DNA of 64,000 nucleotides. It comes from Oncomelania hupensis. Taxonomy: Eukaryota; Mollusca; Gastropoda; Littorinimorpha; Pomatiopsidae. The notes beneath the pieces are model-generated. The model ran no database searches. It was not told the origin of the DNA and was given only the letters and a program-made list of their open reading frames with translations. The stretch lies in assembly GCA_036898135.1 (NCBI GenBank), contig CM072525.1:51549299-51613298 (forward strand), read 5' to 3'. Below, one piece after another: positions 11,336 through 23,793 of the stretch. Numbering within the stretch: the first letter of the stretch is position 1; every line of letters starts with the position of its first letter. Made by a program: the position numbers and the translations under genes.

Positions 11336-12085
11336 TAATAACATTTCGTCTACAAATATTTACAGATGGGTCAGTACTTGAGTCATTTTGACACTGGATC
11401 AAGATTTGTTATCCCAGATGTAAAAGTAGAAAAATCTTATTATATTGGAAAAGGATTTTTTTAACATGTCAATTATATGCTGTTTTAATGGCATCACAAT
11501 ACATTGTTGAGACTTCTATGGATTTCTTTAACATATTAGTTTGTGTTGATTCAAAATCGGTTCTACAGTCCTTACAAAACTGGGAGACTAATACTAAATC
11601 AGATTTAGTATTTGAGACTAGATACTTAATAGATGATATTATTAGCAGAGGGATCTGTGTTGGTTTTTGTTGGGGTCCATCTCATTATGGATTGTACTGG
11701 AATGAACAGTCAAACTTGCAAAAAGAGGAGCTACAACGTCAATTCAATAAACAATTCTAACCTTAAATTATCTAGTCACAAACTCATTTCATTAGTGGAA
11801 AGACATTTTCAAAATTTAGTAAATAAGCAAAATATTATGTCCTGTTCAATAAATATTTCAAGAATTATATACAAAATGCGCTTGGATTCGTGGATTACAA
11901 AATATGTAAAAGGCATTACATGTATATGCCAGCAACCAATTAATATAAATCATTTATTATTTGAGTGTTCATCATTGCTGCCATTATACACAGAAAAAGA
12001 AGTAATGCTAAAAAACACTGATGAAATTAATAATATATTGTACAACAACATAATAATAGAAAAAAATAGCCAGCATTATTCTTAG
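11336..12085 (+). mobile_element. LINE fragment with RNase H domain and C-terminal region (I/Nimb-like)
   Basis: Translation starts near 11357 with 'TDGSVLESF' (first catalytic Asp of RNase H). After a frameshift, 'CQLYAVLMA' stands where the catalytic Glu motif ELYA is expected (Glu replaced by Gln). Then come 'VCVDSKSVLQSLQNWE' with the next Asp, and 'GFCWGPSHYGLYWNEQSN', which matches the final RNase H block (WVPSHxGxxGNExAD in the family). A further frame gives 'MRLDSWITKYVKGITCICQQ' and 'HLLFECSSLLPL', the C-terminal zinc-binding-like part (C-x-C, H, C). It is 5'-truncated and has at least two frameshifts, so it cannot move by itself. Confidence 0.8.
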
Positions 12086-12137
12086 TACTGATTTAAGAAA
12101 CATTTTTTTAACATTTATGTGTGCATATGTGTGTATG

Positions 12138-12290
<153 letters not shown>

Positions 12291-12447
12291 TTGTCTTTCT
12301 GCGAGTTCGCTGTTGATTACGTGTTTGTAATTTCGTGAATGTCTAAAATCATTGAACAAATGAATGGACTTTAAATAAAAGAACTGAACTGTTATAACAA
12401 TAATCATCTTTAAGACAAACAACTTAAACAAGATAGTTCATAAAGTA

Positions 12448-12630
<183 letters not shown>

Positions 12631-12656
12631 TGAAAACTGACTCGCACGCTCATTCA

Positions 12657-12695
12657 CTCACACACACACACACACCCACACACACACACACACAC
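12657..12695. repeat. (CA)n microsatellite
   Basis: About 18 CA units with one CCCA interruption. Confidence 0.95.
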
Positions 12696-13284
12696 TAATA
12701 ATATTTTTTTTTTAATTTTATTTTATTTTATTTTTCCCCAGCAAAGTGGGTTATATTAATTCTTACAAAAAACTCTTCAACATATACAAACCAAGATAAC
12801 ATTAATTTGATTAATATCACTGAGAAACATAGACATTAAATATACTCACACTAATAATATATAAATATTTCTAATTAATGGCATGTTTTGTAAAGTTGTA
12901 ATGTATTTCAACAATGGCTTTTGAATGAGGTAAATTGAAATACTTGATTGCGTATATCGTCAAAAAATATTATCCACAAAGTAGAACCAATACGCTAGAC
13001 TAGTTTGGAAAAGATTAATTCTTGGAATAGGAACATTTAACTTGCTGGAGGATCTCGCAGTTTTCCTTTAAAAATAGAAGAAAGGTAAGAAGGTGCATTG
13101 CCAGAAGGGATCTTGTGCATGAAAACCCATTTATTACATTTTAATCAATCGGCAAAAGACGTAATATATTCAGCTTTTTATAGTCGTCATCAAAAAGATT
13201 TTTTTTAAAAATTAGAATAACTTGTTTAATTACACGTGTGTGAATTCTAAGTAAAGTCTTAATGAGAGAGAGAGAAAAAAAAGA
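12696..13284. other. AT-rich intergenic DNA
   Basis: Starts with T-rich sequence containing repeated TTTTA, possibly the inverted A-rich end of an old retroposon. No gene recognised. Confidence 0.4.
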
Positions 13285-13460
13285 AAGAGATTTCTCTTAT
13301 ATAGCGCACTTACAAGCTCAGAGAGCTTCTAAAAGGCGCTGGCCCGTAATATCCAGCAATCAGAAAATAGTTTGCTGAAGTAAGGATTCGTACCCACGTC
13401 GCCCAAGACGCTCTCACACAAGTCGTGCGCTCTGACCACAGAGCTAAACCCTGCCGCCGA
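13285..13460 (-). mobile_element. tRNA-headed SINE with L2-like 3' end
   Basis: On the minus strand the head shows A-box TTTAGCTCTGTGGTCAGAGC and B-box GGGTACGAATCC about 45 nt apart. A short body follows and then the 3' end AAGTGCGCTATATAAGAGAA. The 'GCGCTATATAA' end is shared with SINE family A and resembles the 3' end of the L2-like LINE at 33.9 kb, suggesting that an L2-type reverse transcriptase moved it. Confidence 0.8.
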
Positions 13461-13865
13461 GAGACAGTAAAGGAAAGAGAGAGAAAGAGAGGGCGGGAGG
13501 GAGAGACTAAGGGAGAGACAGAGCAAGACAGAGAGAGGCAGGCAGACAGACATACATACAGACAGAAAAGTGTAATGGGGTGGGAGTGTTTGGTAAAAGT
13601 AACATGTCAGTGTGTAGCGCAGACTGTACAGTACAGTCACAGTGGCTTGTTAGCAATGTGAACAACATTACCTAAGTTATAGCTCATTAACCAAAGCTGT
13701 TATCTTTGCAAGCTCCATTATCTTTGTTAGTTTGTTTTTTCCTGGTACTTTTTTCTTACTAATTAACTTTGTTCACCTCTGTTCTTCTTCTTTCTTCTCT
13801 TCTTCCTCCTTTGCCAACCCATCCTCCAACGTTATGGGTACCAGAATGTATCGGCACAGGGCCAG

Positions 13866-13985
13866 TACACGCTGAAAGTGGATCCTCCACAGCAAAGCGG
13901 TAAATAGCGCAAAGCCCATGTATCATAGAGAGGCATTATACACGATGAAAGTGGATCCTCCATAGCAAAGCGGTAGATAGCGTAC
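13866..13985. repeat. Two direct copies of a 44-bp motif, 70 bp apart
   Basis: GAAAGTGGATCCTCCACAGC followed by AAAGCGGTAAATAGCG (about 13874-13911) recurs as GAAAGTGGATCCTCCATAGC plus AAAGCGGTAGATAGCG (about 13944-13981). Confidence 0.8.
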
Positions 13986-14104
13986 TAATGCATCCTATTC
14001 TATCTATCTATGATACTCTAGTGGTTTTTGTACCCTGGACACATGATGCTGTTTAAAATGTAGACAGAGAGAACTTTTGTCTGCGAGTTTCATTTGGACG
14101 ATGA

Positions 14105-14341
14105 TACCTTTCCATATCCCCCTTGATACCTCACCATACCCCCCCCTGATATCTCCCCGTTCCCCCCATGATGCCTCATCATACCCCCTTGATACCTCCC
14201 CGAACCCACTTAATACCTCCCCATACCCCCTTGATACCTTCCATACCCCCTTGGTTCCTAACTGTACCCTCCTTGATACTTCCCCGTTGATCGTTTCGCA
14301 GGTATGGATGAAAGGAATCGACCATCACCATACCCCCTTAT
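14105..14341. repeat. CCCCTTGATACCTCCCCATA-type minisatellite, left half
   Basis: About ten degenerate units of roughly 20 bp (TACCCCCTTGATACCTCCCC and variants). The array is interrupted at 14342 by a solo LTR and continues at 15872. Confidence 0.85.
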
Positions 14342-15866
14342 TGTCATGAACTGGCTAGTTTTAACTCTGCTTATTACTATTCAGCCTTGGGTAGTAATTG
14401 TAACAGTAGAGAGTCAGTATAGTACACAGCAGCAATTATAGTACACACCGCGAGCCCGACCCACGCTGCGCAGTGAGTCAGCACTTGAGTTTTGAATCGG
14501 ACCGTTTAACCAATGAGAGCTCAGCCAAGCGGGTAGAGTAGTTCTGACTGTGTCAGAGCCTAACACAGTTTGAATCAGTCGTGTGTGAGACGAGGAAGAG
14601 TCAACATCTCCACAGTTAGAGAAATCTCTTCACTCATAGACCAGGAAGCAGGACTTTAGAATCTTAGAATTCTCTCAAGTCATCACGGGCCTGAACTTGT
14701 CAAACAGGTAAATGAACACCCTTCTGTTTCATCGTGATATATTTATATTATTGTTGAAATTATGTTTGAAGAATTTGCTATGCATAAATGTGAATTGTTA
14801 ATCCGAATTTGCGGGACCACGTGGAAGAGCCTACCACGAGGCGAAACACGACCGGTTGCGCCGCCATGTTGTATCCCGTACGGAACTACTGTTGTTTAAC
14901 TTATATGTATGTTTGCAGACCAGTGGCTGTACCACTGAATGTTTATATTATTATTAATTCTGTATGTGTATAGTTAGACACGATTGATATTTATGTATGT
15001 ATAGGAATTTAGAGTGAGATTCCAGTGGACCCCGGAAGTAGCAGAATGTTCGTCGCTTATGTATAGAGATGTGGAGCTATCACTGAGGGCTACTTTGGCT
15101 TTCAGTGAGACGCTCTGCACAAACCGATTATTCAGGGTTGTGCAGAATTTCGTCTCTTATATTACAGACGAGCAGGCGAGCTATCCCGAGCTATCCCGAG
15201 CTATCCTGTGAACCCCACTCCACAGAAACAAGTTGGCGGAGTATCCTCTACTGCACAAGACGGAAAGAGCTACCCTGAAAAACACCCTGTCAGACCCCAC
15301 AGCGTGGCAAGGGAACCCAACTACACAACGACAAAGTTGTACCAGAAGCTACCTCACAGAAGGACTTCGACCGCACCATCAGAAAGTTAAGTGTATTCTC
15401 CGAAAGTGCACTTAACCTGATCAAAACAGGACCACAGTAGTCCAACTCTTCAGAAACTGTAAAACGGACCACAGTAGTCCAAATCTACATGAAATATAAT
15501 AGCAAGTGCCCGAGGAAGATATAACAGCTGCCTAGACTATCAGCGATCGAACTATTAGCAGTGACTGAGACTTTTTAAGTTAGATTAGTACTTAGAGAAT
15601 CTTGTATAGAGTAGAACAAATAAATGTGTGACTTTAACTGTTATCAAGTGGCTGGACTACATATGATTCATAGCCGTGTGAAAGCTAGTGTGACAGTATT
15701 CTTTTACCATTTTTCTATCTATTTCTGTACCCCAACCTTAACACAGAACGAGCTAAACAAATAAATTTATTAAAGTAATTCATAGGGTGACGTACTAGCA
15801 GTTCCCACCGAATAAACGTGAGGGTCCATAATTCCATTGTGCAGAGCCCATAAACCCCACGTGACA
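14342..15866. mobile_element. Solo LTR of a retrotransposon, copy 1 (1525 bp)
   Basis: The element begins TGTCATGAACTGG and ends CCCCACGTGACA. It is flanked by the perfect 5-bp direct repeat CTTAT (14337-14341 and 15867-15871). It aligns along its whole length with 23794-25305, which has a different target duplication. Shared blocks include GCAGACCAGTGGCTGTACCA (about 14919), GTGAGACGCTCTGCACAA (about 15105), AATAAATGTGTGA with 'AAGTGGCTGGACTAC' (about 15619-15660), and TTCCATTGTGCAGAGCCCA near the right end. TG...CA termini plus a 5-bp duplication are the signature of LTR retrotransposon integration. No internal coding region is present, so it is a solo LTR left by recombination. AATAAA at 15619 may be the polyadenylation signal. 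Orientation is inferred only from that signal. Confidence 0.8.
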
Positions 15867-15871
15867 CTTAT

Positions 15872-15955
15872 ATATACCCGTATCCCCGTTATGCCTACCC
15901 ATGCCCCTTTAAACCTACCCGTAACCCCATTTTACCTACACGTACCACCCCATCC
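15872..15955. repeat. Minisatellite, right half
   Basis: Degenerate units like 'TACCCGTATCCCCGTTATGC' and 'CTACCCGTAACCCC' continue the array seen at 14105-14341, now split by the solo LTR. Confidence 0.7.
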
Positions 15956-15962
15956 CGATCCT

Positions 15963-15965
<3 letters not shown>

Positions 15966-16027
<62 letters not shown>

Positions 16028-16116
16028 TTGAATATAGAATATAGAATAATACAAATAGAAATCAGAAAAAACACCAAGGTTTTAAAATAAAATTTGATAT
16101 AAGATATTATAATTGT

Positions 16117-16149
<33 letters not shown>

Positions 16150-16164
16150 TATTATTAGTTTATA

Positions 16165-16250
<86 letters not shown>
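15966..16250. repeat. (AAT)n microsatellite in three blocks
   Basis: AAT runs at 15966-16026, 16118-16150 and 16165-16250 are separated by AT-rich linkers. One linker contains the opposite repeat ATT, allowing local fold-back. Confidence 0.95.
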
Positions 16251-16251
<1 letters not shown>

Positions 16252-16309
16252 TTAAAGGTAAAAAGCCTAAATTAAAAAGAAAAATATCCAAATTGTAGTG
16301 TTAAAAAAA

Positions 16310-16395
16310 AAAAAGGCCCGCGTGAGATTTGAACTTGGGTCGCCCTGGACGGTAGGCGAATGTTTTACTAAGTAAGCTACCAAGGTTTCCTAGAA
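16310..16395 (-). mobile_element. tRNA-like SINE head remnant
   Basis: On the minus strand, GGTAGCTTACTTAGTAAAAC resembles an A box and AAGTTCAAATCTC a B box, about 40 nt apart. 'CAGGGCGACC' lies before the B box. Stem pairing is poor, so this is a decayed tRNA-derived element rather than a working tRNA gene. Confidence 0.55.
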
Positions 16396-16457
16396 AGACC
16401 ATCAATTTTTTGGTCTATATGGGAAAACATGCTGAAACCTCAATTTGATTTTTAATG

Positions 16458-16690
16458 GAAGCGCGCGGAATGAGGCTATTGCAGTTTGTGGACATTTTGT
16501 TTATTTATTTATCTCAGAAACGGTTAAACGTTCGGTAAGGAAATGTCGGCTATAACGATTTCGCTGGTTCTGAGCACACAGCAGGCCGATCCGTAGTGCC
16601 CAGCACCTGCCCAGATCAGCGTCCAAACCGGACAAACTTTATAGTAGAGGCGAAGAAGGACTTCCGGCTAAGCAATATATATATATATAG
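16458..16690 (-). repeat. Interspersed repeat E with TA/GATA end
   Basis: The sequence from 'GAAGCGCGCGGAATGAGG' to 'AGAAGGACTTCCGGCTAAGC' is the reverse complement of 40162-40398 with few differences. The end at 16690 abuts (TA)n and GATA. No coding capacity. The class is not clear; a microsatellite-linked non-autonomous element (Helentron-like) is possible but unproven. Confidence 0.75.
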
Positions 16691-19600
16691 ATAGGGCTGT
16701 GCGCTATGTATCGCTTTGCTATCCGCTTTCACCGTGTAATGCTGTGGTATAGCAGAGCACATTTGACGTAACCTTTCAGTGGTAAGACTGGCTACATGAT
16801 CATGATTATGTAAGTTCACGGCTGTTGTTTCCTTCCTTTCTTCCTTCCTTTTTACCGGCTACACAAACCCCAAAGTACTACACTGTATCTTGTCTGCACC
16901 TTTGTGGAATTTAAATGCAAATCTGACCTGATGACAGCAAGGTATGGAATCAGTCGGTAATTTGGTGGCAGCTTTTGTCTCAGACTTCTTGTTACTGCAG
17001 TCTATGCATCGATGCAGTGCACAAAGTTTTTTTTTTTTTCTCTTGGCTATTTTTCTACATTCACCCTAATGTTGATCTCCTTATGATATGAGCTGCTGGC
17101 GGATTTTAACAACTCGCAGCTACTTTGAAGTATTGTTATATTACAAACGATCGTTGAGACTGCCCCCTTCCCCCCCCCTTTCCCAGTCCCCTATTCGCTA
17201 TATGTGACGTGGGACTTTAATCTATCTACCACCAATGCATGACTGTGCGACTTGACTTATACACTTTTTGTCTTGCTGCCTCAATGCACATGATTACTCC
17301 TGTTTCTCTTACCTGAATCCTTTTCCTGTTGGTGCCTCACTTACATCTGATGAATGGCGTTTACATTCTAACGCTATTTAACTGTCATTTTATCTACCGT
17401 AAGACTTGCTCTTTTGACCTTTTAGGTCACACTGACTTTTGCAGTTCCATTTTGATTCTTTAGGATCGATTTGTGTCACAACTTACATTGCCACACACAA
17501 AAAAAAAACACTTTTGAAAAATGCTGATGTTCGGATATGCGTGCGAGTGTTTGAAAATACATTTGAATGGCTCGTAATCTTGGTTTTACTTCTGCAAAGC
17601 TGGCTGCATGCTGGTGAACGAGCAGATAGATAGACTACTTCGTAGTAAAGTCTGCCTATACCGAGTGATCGCTACCATACTGTCTGCTTCCCATTTGTGC
17701 CACAATGTTTGTTGGCGTCTACGAAAACAGCAGTTAGGAGTGAAAACACTCTGCAGAAGAACTTCGTTTACTATCTTAATTACTTTTTTTTTCCAGCGCC
17801 CGCTGAGCATAATTATGACAAGGCAGGGGGGGGGGAAGTAATGAAGGGAAAAGTTCGCATCAACATCATGGATTGATATATACTGAGCACTCATTATCTC
17901 ATCAATTATATAGTGAACCACAACAACTATTATGCTACACTATTTATCAGTCAACATAATCTGTAGTAGTTGATCTAATGAATAAACATTGTGACCATCA
18001 AATAGTGATCCAATGTAAGGCATCACATTGCCATCTGCCAGATCGACGTCAATGGTGGGTGTGAACCTTTAACGTCAATGTTCATTCATTCATCAAATAC
18101 AACAATAAAGTCTAGTTGCCTAATCACTCCGTCAAATTAAAACACAATACTTTTACTCGTCTATCCAATTAATCCCTCACTCAATTCGCCTTCAATTAAA
18201 ACTAACCTACATTACTGCCAGACGTTGCACTACGGAGCGTGGTGCATCTGTGCGTGGAAGAGCACTTCAACTGTTCTGTTGTCTCGTCTACCTTGCAGCT
18301 TGGCAGGTGAATGCTAAACAGCCCACCCCGATACTCACTAGTCGGGTACTTCATATCCTACCCACTGCACCCCCAAAATACCTATTTTTGGCATTTTTCC
18401 TCTTCGCTATTTTGCTTTTTCCCTATGGAATTGATTTTTGTATTAACAATGATTTTTGTTCTTTCACCAAGCACACACAGATCCTACTAAAACAGCCCCC
18501 CACCCCTCCCCCTCCTTTCCCTTCACACATACCATGCCTGTAAATAGCTAGCAGAGGGATTATATTACACCTTTATGCCTTTGCTGTGTTTTTTTAACTC
18601 TGTGGCTTAGTGCATACCAACTACATCTCTCCCTCTTTCCTGCCTGACACCTACCACTCCTAATGCCTAGCACTGTCCTCATATGTTACCTGTACTCTCG
18701 CTATCGACTTCTTTTGGTTTCTTCATCTGATGGGTGCATTTCCTATAATTGCACACTCTCCTGCATTCGCCCTTAAAAGCGATACATACCTCGGTGATCA
18801 TATTTCACCGATAATATTTACCCATTTCTGATATGTTCTCTTAGCGGGAGGATATGCCAACAATATAGCAGATTTCGTACAAATCGGCACCCAACCCTAA
18901 TAATAATGTCCCAAATCTCTAACACATCTCACCTTATCCGTACCTTTTACTGCGTGATTCTACCTGCGCTGGTGACAGTAACATCCCACCTGCATTCACC
19001 CCAAACAGTAACACCTAGCAGGGGAGACTATTTTCATCGTAGGACAGACTTTCTTCATCCTAACAGAGTACATTTCACTTACCACCCTTGTTCCTTTCTA
19101 CTTTTACGATTCCACCATGTACCACCTATTGTTTCCTATCTATATTGCTGTCATGATTGCTCTGAGCGCAATACCGTCAGAATGGAGCTGCAACCTCGCT
19201 ATACAAATGTTCAACTTCATACAAAGTGTCTGAGCCTGCTGTGTATGCAGTAAGTTCCGCAAGGCGTATGCCTCAGCCGCCACTGCTACGCTTCGTGCAT
19301 CAACATAAAGCGGGTACATCGCCCTCACCACACATACCTACCACCCCTTTCTAAAGGTCGGTCTCTCTGTGGCGTGTGTATAACAGAACAGAGTTATGAG
19401 CGGCCCTAGATTCCAAGGCACGGGAGATGCCAGAACGCACAGGTTTCGATTCCGGATAAATAGTACTACACTTCCACCCACAGGCTTTGACTGCAATGAT
19501 TGTGTTAACTAGCACGCTTGTCGCCCAATGCAATAAAATGCGGGTCGCATCCTCATTTGTGCTACTCAAGCCAATGAACAGTATACATCTATCCCTCGTA

Positions 19601-20344
19601 ACTGAACCTATACATCATATCAATCGTAATCCCAACCACTTCGAACTGAATAATACTCACCAAGATGACTGAAGCCAGAGTTCACGGCGAGTTTAAATGG
19701 TGGCCTGGATCAAATTCGCCAGCTCTGCCACACTAATTCTGGGATCTATACGCCTAAGGTAGGTGGGCGCCTCCAACAGTTTGAGTCAGATCTTGAAAAG
19801 AATGATTAAAGAAGAAGAACCATTAAATAATAATGATAATTAATCTCCACCCACTGAATTACGCTACCCAACTCCAACAAATATACCCACAGTAAATAAG
19901 ATTGAAGCCTCCACAGCGCTGGCGTCCGTTGTCTCCATGCGCTGTAAGAATTGTAGGCCTGTAGTAGGAGGCATAAAATGTTCAGAGTAAGCACACGGAG
20001 TGTGGCATGCTGTCACTTCTCGTTCCTTCATTTTCTTCTACACCTCCCGGCCATGCGCCACCCATAGACCCAGTTCACTTCCACCTTTATTTCCACTACA
20101 CACCCTACCCCTAAACTCTACCCTGTATTGTAACTGGATCGTCAGGGGGTTGGCAGGGAGCCAGTGGGGGGTGACAGATTGCAGCAAGTGCGTGCCTGGG
20201 GCGATGTGCGTTGTTTTGTGCAGGGTGAACCTAGCCTGCAGCAGCTCTCTGAGCAATCAAAAACCTGCACAATAATCCATTTCATGTTTTCGTATTTCTG
20301 CAGACTTCGAACAGGTCGGAATCGAAACATTGGTGAGGCAAAAG
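16691..20344. other. Intergenic DNA without supported genes
   Basis: About 3.6 kb of mixed sequence. Open frames at 18250-18543 (signal-peptide-like start), 18906-19253 and 19140-19569 (minus) show no family motif and no clear splice sites, so I do not call them genes. No tandem repeat of note apart from T- and C-rich tracts. Confidence 0.4.
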
Positions 20345-20540
20345 AATAATGTCTGTTTACGGTAACATAGGACAAAAAATAGGGTCGGTAGGTAACCTTT
20401 AAAAAAAAATCTTTTCCACCTTGGTTGCGATTTTTTTGGCTTTTTATCTTTTTTTTCCAGACGATCTCCAAAGAAGTTTAGGGTCTGCTCAAAAAATTAG
20501 GGTCGGTCGGGATACTATAAACAGATTTTTCTTTGGGGGG
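20345..20540. repeat. Possible short inverted-repeat element
   Basis: 'GTCTGTTTACGGTAACATA' near the left end pairs imperfectly with 'GGGATACTATAAACAGAT' near the right end. The block around GGGTCGGTCGGGATAC and TTTTTCTTTGG also matches 41025-41077 on the opposite strand. A MITE-like element is plausible. Confidence 0.4.
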
Positions 20541-21468
20541 GGGGAGGAGGATGGCCTAATCAAAAATAAACTGTTGAACCAATTTTGTTGATTGCTGTTC
20601 TACAGGTCCTTATTTGATGGCCAAACATTCTCTAGCTTAAACCTTTAAAACATTCCCTCCTTAAACCAACCTTTAGGCTGTAGGTCAATGGGCCCGTAGC
20701 TCTCAAGTTCACGTTTGTATTCAAAACACATTTGTGCTGTATCTCCACAATAACTTAACCGAATTTTATTATTTTTACAATGCGGATGCTTTATTCAATA
20801 ATAAATATTTTAGATAATTCACATTAGCACTTTCTCGAAGGTCAAGCTAGGTTACAGTGCTTCGCCATTTTGAAAACACGGGTTCCGCCGTATTCCAAAA
20901 TTGGTTAAACCGATTTTGATAATTTTTTGTTTGCATGCAGATATTTCACATACTGCCTATAACTCCATGCTTCATTTCGCTTCTTTGGGACCCTCACGCA
21001 ACCACCCGAGAACCAAGCAATTTAAAACATGTTCACCTCTCCGGCGCGCCCTGACACCCAAAGGAACAAAATAAAAACTGTGTTTAACTATTTTTCTGTA
21101 GATACATTGAAGTGTCAAGGTGGTTCCATTACAATCAATCATCAGATTCAGCTCTCTGAATATCAACACTAATCTGCACTGAAAAATTATTTCTTCGCCT
21201 ACTGCCCCCGTACTCTTCTTTTTAGTCTTCCAGATGCTTCCATAAACATCTCATCGTCAATCATCGGATCTGTTTTTCAACCATCACTACATCACTCACT
21301 CTACATTAGAACACCCTCCTTTTCATCTTCACAATCCCCATTCTTCCAACGCCTTTAATCCTGCCAAGACTTTTCATCGTACCTTCAACACACACACACA
21401 CACACTAAGCTTTCAATCATCATATCAAGTTAATCCAGCATGTATCGCCATTCTTCATTAAAACCTAC
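20541..21468. other. Intergenic DNA, nothing recognised
   Basis: No exon or repeat match supported; a short (CA)n tract lies near 21391. Confidence 0.4.
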
Positions 21469-21560
21469 CTCTTCTTCTTCTTCTTTTTCTTCTTCTTCGT
21501 CTTCTTCTTCTTCTTCTTCTTCTTCTTCTTCTTCTTCTCTTTCTCTCCCTCTCTTTCTTT
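21469..21560. repeat. (CTT)n microsatellite passing into CT-rich DNA
   Basis: About 22 CTT units with minor breaks, then CTTTCTCTC-type sequence. Confidence 0.93.
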
Positions 21561-23793
21561 CTCTCTCTCTTATATATCCCATCACCTACACACACTGCTT
21601 CCACCATCGCAAGGGGCTCTTTCAGTAATAATTACTCATTCTGCATTAAACCATTATATTCTTCATAATCATCATTATAATCACCGATCTACTTTTTTTT
21701 TCTCCTTCGTCGTGGCCGCCTTTCTCCTCCTCCTTTTAACGACAACTATGCTGAACAGTAAAATCCTACTAGTGAAAGGTGGTCCTGATTCGGCTCTTGG
21801 CAGTCGGCTGGCACTGAATATCTATCTATCTATCTACTATTGAAAGTCAACAGGTGCGCCCACAAGGCACTTCAATAGCAACTGTTCAGTTTCCCTGTAT
21901 CTCTTCCTTCTTTGTTATTCTTTCTCTCCTCGTTCGTCTTTTGCTCCTCAAACCAACCTTTAGGCTTGAAGCTAACATCAACAATCAAAATCTCAACCTT
22001 TCAACACTTCAACAATGTCCCTTAAGTAGACTACACAAGCACGTTAACACCATGTACCAATTTTCGGGTTCCTTATAATTTGTCATTCGCTCTTCTTCTT
22101 CCCTGCCTCCTCCTCCTCTTTGATTTACTCCTCTCCTCCTCCTTCTTGGTTCTCCCCTTTTTCTCTTTTTATTCCTCCAACACTTACGCAGAAAGCTAAG
22201 ACCAAGAAGGAAACCAACAATTCGTCTTTCAACAGTGCCACAGTGTCAAGGTTCCGTGTCTGTCACTTTCTTCATCATTTACCTCCTCCTCTGCCGCCTC
22301 GTCCTCCAAACAATTCCAGTTGAAAACAAAACACCACCACAGAAAACAGGATAAATCTACGAGAAGGTCGACAAGTGCACAAACACGTAACCTTGAGGTC
22401 GATACCTATATACCCGCAACTCCCCTGATTTTTATATTTTTTGCTCATACGTAGCATTTACCAAATCTACGATTCAAAACACGCCTCAGATAACCAAAAT
22501 GGTTGGTATTTACAGCCGTTATGCGCATGCAAAGCCTTTGTCTCGTAACGCAAAGATTTTAAGTATTTGGCTTCAACTTGGGTGTTTTAGGTTTTCATAT
22601 CTGATAACGCTAGTGTTGTATTGTTTTCTTACGTGTTATGTTATATTCACTTGACTCGTATTCTCTGCCCACAGCTACCGTTACACCTGTGCCATTTTTC
22701 ATCGCTACTCCACACCCTGACTCGTTGTAAGGCTTTGAACTCGTACTTCAGAGGATGCGCGTTCTATGCCATGTCACATTCAAAAAGACTTTCCATGCAA
22801 AGAACCGCAGCGAAACAGTTGTAAAACGGGCTAAAAGCGGAACAAATTTCAGTACACAATAACCTTTACTTCTAGGGAACTGATCCTTTTAAATGCCGTT
22901 CTTTAGTCCTTTCGCTGCTGCCGCCAATGGGTTCCTTATCTCTAACGGAACGTATCTACAGAGCGGCACATTAAGTGAGGTGAGGTAAGAGGGGTTGAGG
23001 CGACGTACTGTAATTATAGCAAGCAAACCAAACCGTCGTGAAGCACGTTCGCTCCTTATAGAAAGCCTCGCTTCGCTGCCGTTCCGCAAAATGGATGCTT
23101 AGCTATAGAATTAGAGCAGTCGGCACTAGAAAAGAGGAGAGCGTGTGGCGTGCGTTAGCTAATGACGTTAAGCGTCAGAGACGTTACGACAACTGACGAT
23201 CACCCCTTGGTGCCCAAAACATCCCCCGTTTGTTTTAGCGGCGAGGGAAGAAAAAGAAAAGGGAGGAGACAGTTTGTTATGCGCTAATTATTTTCTCCCA
23301 CAACACGCTCTTCTACACAGAGCATCAGGGCCAGAGGAGGGCAACGCGTGAAACAAGGGTATGCCTCGAGTTACAATTCCTGAGTTCACGCGGTCCTTTT
23401 TTTTTTATCATATGCAGCACTTCCTTGCGATCTCCCCGCCCCACCAAGTGCCTAATGTATCACACAAACAGAACACACATATGTATGAAGGGAAATTAAA
23501 GCTTGTATTCCAGACACCCTCTCCCTCCTCTCCCTTCATCCTCCCATCCCTTCCCCTACCAAAAAAAAAAACAATTTTTTTTTAATTCCAATTCAACATG
23601 ATATGATTGACTGAGTTCAAGAATGAGGAAGTCTCGAGTATTAAAAACTGATTAATGATTCTATCGTCAGACCCGTTGTTTCGTCTTTTCTTTTGGAGGT
23701 AGGAGTAAGGAAATGAAGTTGTAGGAAAAAGGATTTCTAATTAATTTTGTAAAACTCTGACAATGGGGAGACCGGGTGCGTCTGCCCAGTGGT
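21561..23793. other. Intergenic DNA, nothing recognised
   Basis: About 2.2 kb of pyrimidine-rich and mixed sequence. Open frames are proline/serine-rich products of TC-rich DNA. No splice-bounded exon was convincing. Confidence 0.4.

Noticed and set aside
18250..18543. Small secreted protein (signal-peptide-like LQLFCCLVYLAAW)
   Set aside because: The downstream part is low-complexity and proline-rich, and there are no supporting signals; chance is likely.
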